From positions 1 to 64,000 of the forward strand of contig SWDT01000040.1 in NCBI GenBank assembly GCA_009193035.1: 64,000 nt of DNA, given 5' to 3'. Below are positions 42,528-55,502 of the stretch, piece by piece. The position numbers and the translations under genes were made by a program. The notes beneath the pieces were generated by a model that did no database searches, was not told the DNA's origin, and was given only the letters and a program-made list of their open reading frames with translations. Every line of letters starts with the position of its first letter. The stretch's first letter is position 1. Origin of the DNA: Halicephalobus mephisto. Taxonomy: Eukaryota > Nematoda > Chromadorea > Rhabditida > Panagrolaimidae.

Positions 42528-45500
42528 CTATAGCTGATACCATTTCTTTTTTTCATATTTCTGTACCAAAGCTGATGACCTACTTTGCAAATTCATCGCA
42601 TTATTACGTAAATTTTCTGTCGCATCAACAACTTGATTCAATCTTTCTCCTCTTTCATTCAAATTCTGTAGCGCTTGTAATGCTGCTTGTCCTGCAGTTG
42701 CATTTCTAGCATTAATAGGATCTATATTGTTTACTGGAATCGCTCTAGCTACTGCTTTCATTCCAGCCACAGCTATCGACGATGGTTTTTCAGAAACTAA
42801 AAAATCCAAATCCATAAAAAACTTCAAAAATTCAACTTACAGATTGAATCAAGATCAACCGATTCTTTCTGGCTCGCAAATAAGGTTGAAACACCTTTCA
42901 AAAATGATGTTTTTGGAGGTTCTGGCATATCAACAGGAACAAAAAGTTCTCCAGCACAATCAGCAACTTGAGAAGCCAATTCCGAACATATAGTAAACTT
43001 TTGAATCTAAAAATACCCATATCAGTCCACTTTTCCCTAGAGACCAAAAATAAAAAATTTTTCAATAAACATTTTGATTGTATATTATCTAATCTAAAAA
43101 TATAAAAACTAACCTCTGAAGGACTTGCCATATACATCCCGAGTCCATGTTCACTAAATTCCGTTTTCTGACATATCCTAAAAAAATAAAACATTAAATT
43201 CAAAAAACAAAAAAACTCCAAAAACCACATTCCATTTCTACATTACAGTATCCCAAAACTATTGTACCAAAAAAACTTAAAAATTTCTATTCTAAAACTC
43301 CAAAAACCACATTCCAATTCTACATTACAGTATCCCAAAACTATTATACCACATTAAAAAACTTACGGATCATCCACATCAACAGATCCTTTAAATAATG
43401 GTTGTTGAAATAACAATTTCAATGATGGAAGAGAATAAACAACAATAAATCCAGCTCCACTAAGACACATTAGTACAGGATATCCTCTTACATGAGTTAC
43501 TTTAGCTTTAACTAATGGAATATCAGGCCGATGATAATAAACTTGTTGATAAGACGGTATAGCAACCACTTTAATATCATATTCAGATACAAAAACAGCC
43601 AATTGAGCAAGTTCTTCTATTGGTGGAAGACACCCTTCTGGATTACTTACTGTCGGAGACAAACTTGTTCTAGTTAAAATCTTATTTTGAAGAGCTTTTT
43701 CAATATTTGCTGATGTCGGTGCCGAATCTTTTGTTGGATCTTTGTACGCTTCTGCAGCTCCAGAAATTAAGCACATATTTCTATCCATAAAAGCAGTATA
43801 AAGAATACGATCTTGAAGACGAACAATTGATCCTGTAATAGCAAAAAGCAAAATTATACTACTTAATAAAAATCTATTCCAAAAATGTGAAAAATAAAAC
43901 ACTAAGTGCTTCAAAAAAAATGAAAAAAAGCTTGTGCAAAGTAATCATAAGCAGAAACAAACCTTTCGGTCCATCATACATCTCTGAAAAGGAAATACTA
44001 AATAAAAATCCACTTAAAATACTCAAAGTTTTAGCGCTTTTAAATCAAAGAAAGCTAAACATGGATAGTCGAAAAACAGTTTTTCACTCAATAAAATCAA
44101 TTAAAGTTAAAATAAAAAGTAAAACTTACCAGAAGGAGCAGCAATTACGGAAGAAGTGATTCTGTCCGACGGCAATTGAAGCAGAAATGCAGTAATTGCT
44201 CCAGAAGACATTCCTAGCCAAAGACAAGGTTCTGATTTCGCATCTAAAAAACCACAACTATATTACTGTAAAAAACCAATTTTATAAAATTATTTCGAGA
44301 AAAATTCCCAAAAAGTTTTAAAATTATTAAAAATACATAAAAAACAAGCCAATTTAGGTAGTAAATTACTAAAATCACCATGGTTTCCCACTTTCACAAA
44401 GGTTGTTTGTTTTACACACAAATTCAAAAACTACAAAAAATGTCTATAAAAACAGAAAATTTTTTAAATTCCCTAAAATTGTAAAAACTTTAAAAGAATT
44501 ACTATACAAAAATTCGAAAAATTGTTATTTTCAAAATTACAAAATTATTTAAATTTAATAAAAAGTTACTATTTTCGAAATTACAAAATTATTTAAATTT
44601 AATAAAAAGTTACTATTTTTGAAATTACAAAATTATTTAAATTTAATAAACTTACTGTTTCTTTTCGAAGCACAACTAATAAAATTCAACGAAGTTACAC
44701 ATTCTGGAACTGCATTAAGTTTTTCCAAACTTGCTGTTGATGACGATCTAGATCCACCATTTAAATTTTTCGTTGAATCACCTAAAAAAATAATTAAATA
44801 TTCAAAGAAAAAACAAAAAATTGCAAAAAGCAAACAAAAAAATTCTGTCGTCATCCAAAAAAAAAATTTTTAAAAATAAAGGAAAATAAAATTTTGGGAT
44901 AATCCTACCATTAGAAAATTCATTATCTCTTATAAAAGATGGAGAATTTAATTCTGATCCTGTATTATTTCCTGATGTCATCATTGCTGCTGCTGATGCT
45001 GCTATTGATTGAGCTTTAGCAAGTATCGGTCGTCTATCCACAGATTTCGATTTTTCTGTATTTAATCTTATAAAATTTCTTGTAGAATTTTGTATAACCG
45101 GTGAAGCCATCGATGAATGCATACTCTAAAATAAAAATAAGGGAAATAAAAAACTTCTAAATTTAAAAAAATCAAAAAATGTTAGACAAAAAAAATGCAA
45201 AAATCCAAAAAATTTGTTATTTTCCTTCAAAAAAAAATTAAAAATTATGCACAACAAGCGGACGACGACAGGACAATCACAAAGACAAAAAACACATACT
45301 AGATGTTTCTTCTGATTTTTGAGGTTCTTCTTCTGCCGTTGATTGAAAAGATTTCGTTCGTATAAGTTTATCTGTAACTCTACGAACAATTCTTTTCACA
45401 GACTGCGATCTCGAAGGAGTTTTCTCCGGTATTGTTAATTTTTTTGTTTCATCTGCACTTCCAAGCATTAAACTCTCACGTCTAGCTTTCAACCCAGTAT

Positions 45501-48500
45501 CAACTGTTAATTCCTCACTATCCGTCGATAATTTAGATCTATTTTCTAAATTTCCAGGCCCAAAACTAAATTTCTTAGAAATTCTTTTTTGTGGTTGACT
45601 CATATCAGCTGTTGCTCTTCTAAATAATCCAATTCCAGTACTCTTACTATCATCTGATTGAACAAAAATAGTCGGTGTCGGAGGCTGAAATCACAACAAT
45701 GTTACAATCACATACCATTACCACCACCAAAAAAACATTTTTAAAAAACTAAAAAATTGTGAAATATATAACAATACGTGCAAATGCGTGCACTCACTTT
45801 TAGCCACAAACGTTTTCGAAACAAAATCTGAAAATATCATAATCTAAGCTAGAACTTTTTTAATTTCTTTAAAAAGCCAATTCAAAAAGCTCAAACAAAA
45901 ACCCCCATCATTGTTAATTTCAAATTTAAAAAAAAAAACTAACCTCCGAAGGCGATGCATCAGAATTTTGCGATGGTAACGTCAACGGTATCGGTTCTCT
46001 TCCACACAAATCACTATTATTCCACGAATAAATCTGAGTATAACTAACAATATCCACCAATGCCATTCCTGCTGTTGTTCCAACTGCTAATACACCATAT
46101 GCCGAATTTAATCCAATTGCTGTTATTTTTTCTGGTGTATTTCCATTAATCCATGGTATCATACAAACAATTTCTGGTTGATAACCAGCAGGTCTTCTCA
46201 TTGATCCACCTCTAACTTTAATTGGTGTTTGTTCTGTTAAATTACTTCCTACAGATGTTATTGTTGAATGTGAATCTTTTGAATTTGTTGTTTCCAATTG
46301 TCTTCGTAATTCTTTTGCCGCAAATTTAATATCATCATCAATTCCAGGTGTAGATGGTAAATTAGATGAACATAATTCATTTAAATTAACAACAGCAATA
46401 TTTTGAGAACTTTCTGTTTTAACAAATCTAAACATCGTCAATTGTCCACAAGCACCTGCAACTAGTAACAATCTCGAATCCAGACACAATTCCACATTTG
46501 TAATTCCATATGATACAATTCTATTTTCATCTATTTTCTCAAAATGTCTTCCTGTTTTTAATTTATACATTATTTGAAGATTTTCACTACTTGCTTGCCA
46601 AAATTTAATTGAACCATCATCATGACCAGTTAACAACATCTCTTGATGACCCGTTGCACAGTCTCTCCCAACACCTCCTGTAATAGGCCATGGTTTATCA
46701 CTCATTTTAATTCCTTGTTTTCTTTGATTTCTTCCGACTAATGTCAAAGCTGCAATCAAATCCACAGGACAATTAGCAAAATAATTAATATAAGTGACTG
46801 GGGATTCATGAATATCCATTGGATATGGACTTTCAAAACAACAGAATCCTTGAGAACTAAGATCAATCACCAGAAAATCCGACTTTAACAATACTGCAAT
46901 TGCATAAGGATGTTGAGGAACATTACTAAATGGTGAAGGATTCAATCCACATATTCCAACAATCTGATGATCCATTTCAGCAACAATCGTTGATTTCGTA
47001 GGACGACCTCTCATAATACTAACAGCCGGAAGAGCTCCATCATCTGTAGGAAGTCCACCAACAAAAACAACAAGCTGTTCACCATCAGCATTATGATGCC
47101 ACAACAAGTGTGTAATCGGTCTACATGCAGAACTTGTAGAATGAGGATTAATCTTTTGCTGAGGTTCCGAAGGTTTTCTCAAGTTCCAAATCTAAAAAAC
47201 AAAAATTACCACCTTAAAACAAAAAATTACTATTTTACAAATTAAAAAACTACCATTTGAAAAACCTATTATTTAAAAATTTAAAAAACTACTATCTTAA
47301 AAATTTCAAAACTTACTGTTAATGATCCATCTGAATGTCCACACATAAATTGCTTTCCATCATGATGCCAACAAACACATTTAATTTGTGGTTGTCCAAC
47401 TGCAAATTGTTCCGCTTCCCTCGTTTGTAAATTCCATAACGACACATGGCTCTTCTCAAATCCAATTAGTAACTTCTGAGGTTCAACAGGACAAACAGAC
47501 AAATGTCTAACAGCTCCTGGATGAATTCTACAGCTCAAATCGATTGCCTTATTCCAATTAATCACATATGTTGATAATTCAAAATTAGCCAAACACACAA
47601 AATACACATTCCCTTTGTCTGTTCCCAAATATAACCATTTACTTTGGAACGGCAAATAAAGACATGTAATTTTTTCTTTACTCATTTGCATCGAATGAAC
47701 AATTTCTGGTGTTTTTTGTCGATAATTCCACAAATGTACTGTATCATCTCTTTGAACTGTAACTAATCCACCTTCATTAACTAAAAACGCCGCATGAATC
47801 ACAGGTTCTTCCGATTCATGCTTCAATAAATAATCTACACCAGCTTGTCCCAATAATCTAACAATTCCATGTCCTGCTCCAATTGCTATTAATTTCTGTA
47901 CTGGATCAAAAGCTAAGCATTTAGGATCAACTGGGAAACCATGACGGACAATCTAAAAACAAATTTTCCCAAAAAGGCTTTAAAATCTGTTTTTTTCAAT
48001 AGGGCAATAATCTCTTCCTATTCCAATTTTGTCCTCTAACGGAAACGGGCTTCCAGATTCCTTTTTTGATGAACAAAAAAGCTCTTCAAAATTCTCGCTT
48101 GCTCCCACTCGAAATTCCTAGTGTTTTAAAAATTTCTTTTTTTTCTTAAAAAAACAAGAGATAAAAGTCGTCCAAAGGCTGTTAGCCAGTCAAACGGCAC
48201 TAATGCTCTTTTAGATTCACGTGTCTCTTTTGTCGACAAAAAAGTCCGTTGCCAGAGGCGGCGATTATTTGCCGTGTGGATTCTGGCTTGATTGGCCTCC
48301 AAAAGAGGCTTTATGACATCATTTCTCTTTAAAAACCAATAAAAATTGTATATAAAAACCTTATAAAAATGTCAAATCTGGGAAATTATCAATTTCATAA
48401 AAGGAAAAGCTGTCTCAAGAGACATGAAGCTTTAAAGCTCTTTTCATTCAAAAACATGGGCATCAAATTAGATATACAAGTGTCGTTTTCCTTCCTCAGA

Positions 48501-48873
48501 CATCTAACACATCAATTTTGTGCAATTTTTCGGTTTAAATTTTCGCAAATGAATAAACAAGGGAATTTCCGGCAGGTTGCATGGAAACAATTGAAACAAA
48601 AAGCAAGATTCCACATGAAAAACGCCGTTCTTGATGAGAAAACATGTTGGTTTTCACGCGCTCATAAATACCAAATGCAGTATATCCACAAGGCCGTTCT
48701 TTGGCCTGGATTCTCCGTTGAGTGAAAACTTTAAATTTAATTAAAAAACAAACCTTGCTTAAGGAACAGTGATCGGATGAAACACGTTCTTCGACATCCA
48801 ATTCTACTTTCGTATGGAGGTTGCTGCGGATTCCGTCGATGGCTGAAGCGAGCTTCTTTCTCGCTCGATCCAT
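42528..48873 (-). CDS. tom-1: Tomosyn (syntaxin-binding WD-repeat R-SNARE protein)
   Basis: Exons: 48754-48873, 47317-47952, 45944-47191, microexon 45798-45827, 45300-45684, 44909-45125, 44656-44781, 44130-44243, 43963-43983, 43367-43832, 43114-43177, 42841-43006 and 42528-42796, about 1,280 residues. WD40 repeats occupy the first 650 residues (VHLWNYRQKTPE, VSLWNLQTRE, IKFWQASSENL). A basic Ser-rich linker and a second beta-propeller region follow. The last 60 residues are an R-SNARE ending YEKKKWYQL, as in tomosyn. It should bind syntaxin/SNAP-25 and inhibit vesicle priming. All junctions keep phase except the one between 45300 and 45125, which is one base off, so that junction or the assembly needs review. 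The ATG follows a TTTCAG acceptor. Confidence 0.93.
43963..43983 (-). other. 21-base microexon of tomosyn
   Basis: An acceptor (CCTTTTCAG) and a donor (GTTTGT) bracket 21 bases that carry EMYDGPK in frame with both neighbours. Both junctions have phase 1. Skipping it would keep the frame. Confidence 0.6.
45798..45827 (-). other. 30-base microexon of tomosyn
   Basis: TTTTCAG precedes and GTGAGT follows 30 bases encoding ILFRKRLWLK. It is phase 0 at both ends, and the neighbouring exons also join in phase 0 without it, so it can be included or skipped. It lies in the variable basic linker, the region alternatively spliced in tomosyns of other animals. Confidence 0.6.
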
Positions 48874-50087
48874 TTCTGAAACAAAAATTTCCAAAAATTA
48901 AAAAATAAATAAATCTCAACACCCACCGGTTTAAAACTAGAACCAGTGCCTCTGATCACTCTGTTCCCATTGTTAGTTTTTCAATAGAATTTGAAACAAA
49001 ATAAAAGAATAATTTAGAATCAATAATCTCTCTGGTAAATTGGCAGGGGGATTAACTGAAAAAAATAAAAAATAGAAAGATTTAAAATAAACACGAAAAT
49101 TTTCCCAAGACTCGAGAAAATCAAATTTGGACTAGATCTGGATATCATAGACAGCCGGAAGCTTAGGTCCGTTCCTTCCGATGCCGTCTTCCAAAAAGAA
49201 AAAAACACAAAGACAGAACGAAGCAGAGAAAACCTACAAGAAGAAAATCGATGCCGCGAGGGGCGTGGACGGCACACGTCCAGAACTCGCTCGTCTCGGT
49301 CTTTTTGCCAAAAAACGAAGCTTTCCGGCAGAAAACAACAAGGGACAACAAAAATAATAGAAAAAAATCCCCCCGAAGTTGGGGCAACCTTATCCTAGGA
49401 TGTTCCCACGGCTTCCAAAGAAAAACCCCAAAGCAAACTTGTCCAAAATCAATAAAATCCTAAAGGAAAAACAAATTATAAAAGAAAGAATAAATTATAA
49501 AAAAAAACCATAAAAAATCGGGGAAATTTTTATATAAAAACGTTAAATCTGAACAACTATCCAAAACGGAAAGGAAACTTTTTGCGTTTCGAGACCGGTG
49601 ACTCTCGTGGAATACGTGGCCAGTCACACGGGACAATCACTGTCCATAAATAATCAAGGATCAAAGGAACTACCAAAAAAGTCCTTCCACCGAAAAGGGC
49701 GATTATATAAAAACAGTCAACACAAAAAGAAATTGGACAAATCGTGGTCAAAACTGGCAATGAAAGAGACAAACAAGCACACGCGGGGAATGGCATTTTA
49801 CTGAGTTTTTGTTTTTCGGACTTTTATGGGGTTTTCTTAACCAGTTTTGTACTTTTTATTTAATTTATAGAGTCTTTTATGTTTGCGAGTCCTAAAACGA
49901 ATTTTTTTGAGTATGTTGAAATTAATTTTGAATTTTAGGAAAACAATGGTTTTCTGGAGGCAAGAATGTTCGTTCTGGAGGAATTTTTATAATTTTTATA
50001 GAATTTAAAAAATGAATTGTTTGGCATTAAAAGGGAAATTTGCTTTTTTCCTAAAAAAGTTCCGGAAATTACCAGAAACCGGAAGCA
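48874..50087. other. Interval upstream of tomosyn
   Basis: About 1.2 kb with no firm gene. It should contain the tomosyn promoter and possibly a non-coding first exon, since the coding exon begins after an acceptor at 48877. Lys-rich frames on the plus strand (49170-49250, 49600-49800) look like base-composition artefacts. Confidence 0.4.
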
Positions 50088-50165
50088 ATGAAAGAAATTC
50101 GGGCTGATTTACTGCCGCTGGTTTGGCGATTCGTCCCTTGTCCTCAATTGCCGACTCGAGCAAAG
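50088..50165 (+). other. Possible small coding exon
   Basis: An ATG opens 26 codons (MKEIRADLLPLVWRFVPCPQ...) and ends at GTTAGA in phase 0, in sequence clearly richer in GC than its surroundings. It may be an upstream exon of the kappaB-Ras gene (for example joined to 50859-50877), or a tiny gene joined to an exon at 50491 that stops after 11 codons. Neither can be proved from sequence alone. Confidence 0.3.
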
Positions 50166-50209
50166 GTTAGAACGCGTGTTCGAGAACTTTTATCTTCCCA
50201 CGTCCCGTA

Positions 50210-50490
50210 TTCTACCATTGATTTTCATTAATTAATATGTTGTTCCAAATTATAAATTCCTTATTTTTAATTTTTCCATATATAAAGTTTATTTTAAAGT
50301 CTTTAAAAATGATGTTTCATATGTGAAATTTAATTTTAAACTTTTTAAAAATCTTGTTATTAATTTTCATTAGTTAATATATCGGCCTAAAGTAGGATTT
50401 CTTTATTTTTAATTTTCCATATATGAGACTTGTTTTAAATTCTTTAAAAATGATGTTTCATATATGAAATTTAATTTTTAACTTTTTTCA
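50210..50490. repeat. Two-copy tandem repeat
   Basis: Two units of about 135-140 bases begin ATTGATTTTCATTAATTAATATG and contain CTTTATTTTTAATTTTCCAT, TAAAAATGATGTTTCATAT and ATGAAATTTAATTTT. Each carries copies of the near-palindrome TTTCATATATGAAA that is scattered through the window. Confidence 0.75.
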
Positions 50491-50858
50491 GGACTTGTAT
50501 TTCATGAAAACAAAACTCCAAAACTAGTAGTGATTATTTCACTCGAAGTAAGTTTTTATTTTTAAAAAACATGTCTGAGTCATCTGAAACGAAAAAATCG
50601 TAAATATCCTGGGAAGCAAGCTTTTAAAAAAGCAACTTTAAAAATGCCATTTTTGCACTTTTTTGGACAATTAATTCGAAATTGATCGAAACTTGCATAA
50701 TTTGATGGATTCCTCGCTGGGATGGGAGTGTCATGCCGGAAAACGGCCTCCATCGATCGATTACTCACCGTATCGGGGCCCACGTCTTCTGATTGCTTGT
50801 GCTGTTTGTTCAAAGACCATTTGGCAGCTTTTATTCATGGTCGATTTTGAATTTTCAG

Positions 50859-50877
50859 ATGGCGTCAAAGTCCATAA
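50859..50877 (+). other. Possible alternative first exon of the kappaB-Ras gene
   Basis: ATTTTCAG immediately precedes ATGGCGTCAAAGTCCATAA, followed by GTGAGT. The exon ends in phase 1, exactly the phase needed to join the exon at 51221, which would replace MDE by MASKSI. The same phase and the ATG right after an acceptor make it credible, but expression data are needed to confirm it. Confidence 0.4.
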
Positions 50878-51153
50878 GTGAGTTTTTCCCTAATTGAAGT
50901 AGTTCCGCGCTTGAGATCATGATTGAAAAAAACCAAAAACAAAGTTGATGGATGGTTCGATTGCGTTTTCTGGTTCGAAAGGATACTTGGTCTTGTTTAT
51001 ACGATCGGGGTGTCGGATAGGACCGTCGCCGGCCTGTTTCAAGCTTTGATTTCATCGCGAAAATAGCCTGCTGGTTTATCCCCCGCATCAGCGCGCATGA
51101 AATCCCTCTATCTGCGCCGTCGGTCCCTCGGGGCTGCACAGCTGAGGTCCGAC

Positions 51154-52668
51154 ATGGACGAAGGTCTGTTTTCTTTTCCTGGGGAAATAAATCTATAAAA
51201 AATACCGTAATTTTTTTCAGAAGTTAAAGTTGGAAAAACCAGAAGAAGTTCCGCAGCCCCTCCGGCGGTTTCAAAAAGAAGATCTTCGTTGGCCCAGATT
51301 TTCTTCGGGAACGGTAACCCTCGGCCTTTGTCCCCGAATCAGAGCCTCGGGGACCAGAAGACGGATTCTCAAGTGTCTTTGACGTCGTACAGTACCCCCG
51401 TGAAGTCAGCAAGACGCCGATCCAGGCCCTCGGTCGCGATCCCGCTCGATTCCAGAGAAAAACATAATTTTTACTCGAGCAGCGGGAGTGAAGACGAGGC
51501 TTTCGTCGATGACGACGTCTTCGGGTTGCAGGATTCCTTCTCAGACAGCATAGAATCGTTCCTTTCGACGAGGAAAATTGAAAAAGTTAAAAATTCCCAA
51601 GATAAAATCAAACAGGTAATGAGAAAAACCATGAGAGTGGTCGTTGCTGGAGGGAGGAAAACTGGCAAAACCGCGCTCCTGCAGCAACTGGCCTGCTTCA
51701 ACGACACGACGAACGGTCCTTATGTCCCTACGATCGACGACACGTATCAGATCCAGACCCAAACTACGGATTCTCAGGATTCTAGACCCAAGGAAATAGT
51801 TGTTTTTTACGACACGAGCGGAATCAGCGACTACGGATCGCCGGAACTGAAGAAGCCCTATCTGCAGGTGGCGGACGCCTTCTTGCTGGTTTACTCCGTT
51901 GTGGACCATGAGTCGTTCAACAGAATGGATGTCTTGAAGAAAACAATCGAGAAACAGCTGAGCAAGGACAGGAAAGACGTCCCTATAGTGGTCGTCGGGA
52001 CAATGACCGATCTTCCCGGAAAAACCGTCGACTCCGATTTCGCAAACACCTGGGCTAATAAGGAAAAAGGTAAATTTTAGATAATTGTACATTAGAATTC
52101 TATAAAAATTAAAAATATTTCGAAATTTAAAAGAAAGTTAAAAATTTTTAAAAATATTTGTCGAATTTTAAAATATTGTTTATTTTTGACTTTTTATGTG
52201 AAATGATATATCAAAATTCCCGCAATTTATACAGTAGTTTCATATATGAGAAATTTCCAAATTTTTATAGTGTGAAAATTTAAAACTTTTATATGAAAAA
52301 TCCCAGATTTCTATAGTATCAACATGGATTTTTTTTCACTTTTTACAACACTTTCATATATCGAAATTCTTATTTTTGTAATTTTATGAAGATTTTTAAG
52401 ATTTTTTCGTGATTTTATATATCAGGATTTAAATGAACAATTTAGTGAGGTTGTTCGAAGTCAGCTCGAAAAACAGACCAGCCCTTGTGGACATCGTTCA
52501 TTACCTCGTCGGCCGACATTTCCACCCTATTAGTAAGTTCTATTATGAAGTAATTTGTGAATTTTACAATTTTCAGAAGAATCAAAGTTTTCACTTTCCA
52601 AAAAACTGAGACCTGAAAAATCATCAGCATCATCTCAACAGATTCTCACAGATAATTATTCAACATAA
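51154..52668 (+). CDS. NKIRAS: kappaB-Ras (NKIRAS)-like small GTPase with long N-terminal extension
   Basis: Exons 51154-51163, 51221-52069, 52446-52532 and 52577-52668 give 345 residues. The first 140 residues are Ser/Arg/Asp-rich and disordered, absent from the roughly 190-residue vertebrate proteins. The G domain begins VVVAGGRKTGKTALLQQL (near 143). Switch II is DTSG without the catalytic Gln, the G4 box is TMTD instead of NKxD, and the family signature is FLLVYSVVDHESFNRMDVLKK. Those oddities are normal for kappaB-Ras, which is constitutively GTP-like and dampens NF-kappaB and Ral signalling. Nematodes lack classical NF-kappaB, so a Ral-related role is more likely (inference). The coding GC content is higher than that of its neighbours. 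Confidence 0.88.
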
Positions 52669-53211
52669 TACAATGGTAGTAATTTCACTTGCAAGGATGA
52701 CGGTTCCTAATTAAACTATTCACTTTTGAAAGGATAGGGATTGCAATGGATCAAGTTTTTTGAAATTTAGGTAAAGTTCTGAGCAATATCGCAATTTTGG
52801 CGTTGTGTCCCGAACGAATGCTTCTGACTGTTTAATTTCGACTCAAAGTTACCGATCCTGCTTCAGTCCCTATTTTTTTGTTTTGCTCCGTTTTATGTTC
52901 CTATCCTTTTCCAATCGTGCCTAACTTGGTAAATAATAAAGTTGTTTATAAAAAATCCACGTTCGATATATGAGAAGCGTTATAGACGAGTTGTATTTTG
53001 AGTAGTTATAAATTTAAAAAATCCTAAAATTCAAAGATTTTTATTAATTCCTGACTTTATCTTTATTTTTCCCTGTTTTTATCTAAACGTACCTAATCTC
53101 TTCAGTAATGTAATCTACCAAGAAATTGTACTTTTTATATATAACCAACGTTGCACGTGTTTTGTGGTACATTTTTGAAATAGTTTTACTTTTTAAAATT
53201 ATGATTTTTAG
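52669..53211. other. Interval between the kappaB-Ras and PTCD3 genes
   Basis: No gene is seen. Two phrases recur: TTCCTA...TTTTCCAATCGTGCCTAAC near 52910 and a similar CTGTTTTTATCTAAACGTACCTAATC near 53080. The interval ends GATTTTTAG directly before the PTCD3 ATG, a trans-splice-type acceptor. Confidence 0.45.
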
Positions 53212-55502
53212 ATGAGAAGAACTGTAGTTAGTTTAGCTGAAACTGCTGTGAAGAACCAGGGTCTCTCATTCACTATTCCAAATGCCATCAAAAGAGAACC
53301 AACGGATTTGTTGAAAGCGTTGAATTCGACTGTTGGGACAGACAAGACTGCTCCTCATTTTGCTTTTATCGATGACCCAACGACTATTCCAACAACGGCT
53401 AGACAGAAGAAAACCTACTTTTTAGCAAAAGAGTTAGGAAAGAGGGCAGCTCGTCAACTGGCAGCGGAATGGCCTACTTTGTTCATGTTTGACAGAGATT
53501 ATCCGAGATTACCTGCATTCAGACCGGAAAAGCCCCTGGATCCATTGGAAGTTGAACCGACAGAACCGAATTTGAGGAAATTAGTGGACACAAAGGACGT
53601 AGAAGCAGCCACAAGGTTGTTTGAGAGAATCCAAAGTGAGGGAACCGAAGTGTCGAAGGATTTACAGCTTGATCTTTTTCATCTGGTTGCTTATTATAAT
53701 GGGAAAAATGTCCCATTGACGGAAATAGAGGAATGGCCCGGAGTAAGGAACTTTTTCGAAGACGGCGTTGACCAGAAGTGGACGGAAGCTGGACTAGCTG
53801 ATTTGCTTTTTGAATCTTTGGAGAAAAATGCCGATACTTACTCCACGATGATTGCGGCTTTATGCAAATTTCCTACTGAAACGTCCATCATCAGAGCGAA
53901 AGCGTTGTTGAAGGAAATGACGAAATTGAAGTTGATCCCGCATGAGGAGGCTTTTAATTACTTGATATCTGTCTCAAATCCGGAGGATACTGTAGGGATC
54001 ATGAAAGAAATGAACAAGTTGAAAGTTGCTCCGTCAGTTAGAACTTTTAATTCTTGTCTGAAAGCCGTTTCTTATCTGAAAGGATTCAAGAATCAATATA
54101 AACAAATTCGTCAAATTCTGGGAGAAATGAAACAATTGAACATTGAACCGAGTTTGACGACGTATTCTCATGTTTTGGAAATTCTGGTTCCAGTGAAAAC
54201 TAAAGCTGAACAGATCACGGCGGATGAACTGGTGAGTTTTGAATAATAATAATAATGTAATTTATAATTGTTTTGTTTCAGCAAATTGGTGTCAATATTT
54301 TGAATGAAATTTTAGTAAGACTAGAAATGGGACCTCATTTGGAACCTCTAGATTGGACTGATCAATATTTCTTTTTAAATGCCTTGAGAGTGGCTACTGA
54401 AGCATCAAATTCGGATCTTGTTGATAGATTGGAGAAGTTGTATTCGGATAGAAAGAATACGGTAGCGATGACAGCTTTAACAACAGAATCTGTTTTTTAT
54501 TCAAGGTACTTGGTTTTTAAAGCGAATTACTTGAATATAGATGAATTGGAGAAATTATACAAAGAATTAGTTCCAAGAGTTGTTGGTACGACGAAACAAT
54601 TAACAATGTTATCGGCAGATAGATTATCGAAAGAATTTAAATGGTCGTTTACGAAAAGGATCGTAGGTGATGCTGTGGCTTCTCGTTATTTGATGAATAT
54701 GAAAACATCGTCGGCAATTAGAGGATTGTTGTTAGCACAAGATCCGGCTAGAATGACGTTAGATGAAAAAGAAGATTATCAAAATGAAGTTGTTAAAATT
54801 GTTGATGCTTGTGTTGAATTTGCGAATTTTACTGAACCATATTCGAAAAAACTTCAAATTAAATTTCATCCACAAGCTGTAAGTTTTTTTAAGTTATTTT
54901 AGATTTGGGTTTTTTGTGCAAAATTTAGTTGTTTTTAAAGTTTGAAAGTTTGGAATAATCAGGTACATACTTTGTGAATATGAAGTTGGAATTGAGATTA
55001 GTTTTTGGAATTAAGAGAGTCAGAATTTAAAGATCTGATTACTGTATTTTGGGTTATTTTTTAAATTGAGGAATATCTAAATTTTGCTTCAGGACTTGAG
55101 GCAGAAAAGTGGAAGATTACATAGAATAGATTTTAATTGTTTTTATAGTAATTATTATATAACTATTTTCAGCTGGGAGAATGTGCCTTGTTGCTGATTA
55201 AAGCTGATCGTTATGACAGAGCATGGGATTTGACGAAACTTCTTCTTGATGATGATGCTAAAAATGGTGAAAAAGCTATAATTGAGAATGCAGGTTATGT
55301 TCATTATTCTATTCTTATGCAACTTTTTGAACATGCATTGGAGAAAGGTGACTGGTATAATGCATCTTTGTGTGTCCAACTGGTTTCTGTTTATCAATCA
55401 AAAGCGAATTTGGAAGAATTGGTATCGAAAATAGAATCTAGATGTACTTTGACGACATTACAGAAGAGAATGTTACGGAATTTTGTAAAATTGCGTCAGT
55501 AA
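53212..55502 (+). CDS. PTCD3: PTCD3 / mS39 mitochondrial ribosomal PPR protein
   Basis: Exons 53212-54231, 54282-54878 and 55173-55502 join in phase 0 to give 648 residues, near the 689 of human PTCD3. The opening is a likely mitochondrial targeting segment (MRRTVVSLAETAVKNQG). Pentatricopeptide-type helical repeats include TYSTMIAALCKFPTETSIIRAKALL, AFNYLISVSNPEDTVGIMKEM and TYSHVLEILVPVKT. The protein is part of the mitochondrial small ribosomal subunit near the mRNA entry site. The ATG directly follows an acceptor. The next gene starts 73 bases after its stop, so an operon is possible. Confidence 0.85.

Noticed and set aside
45126..45290. A 2-base microexon that would fix the tomosyn phase break
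   Set aside because: It would need a 29-base intron, shorter than any other here. An indel or an undetected exon is more plausible.
49600..49804. Lys-rich plus-strand frame between tom-1 and kappaB-Ras
   Set aside because: Composition-driven, without splice sites or recognisable features.
51541..52092. Minus-strand frame of 183 codons opposite the kappaB-Ras exon
   Set aside because: Antisense shadow of a GC-richer coding exon whose plus-strand product is a clear GTPase.
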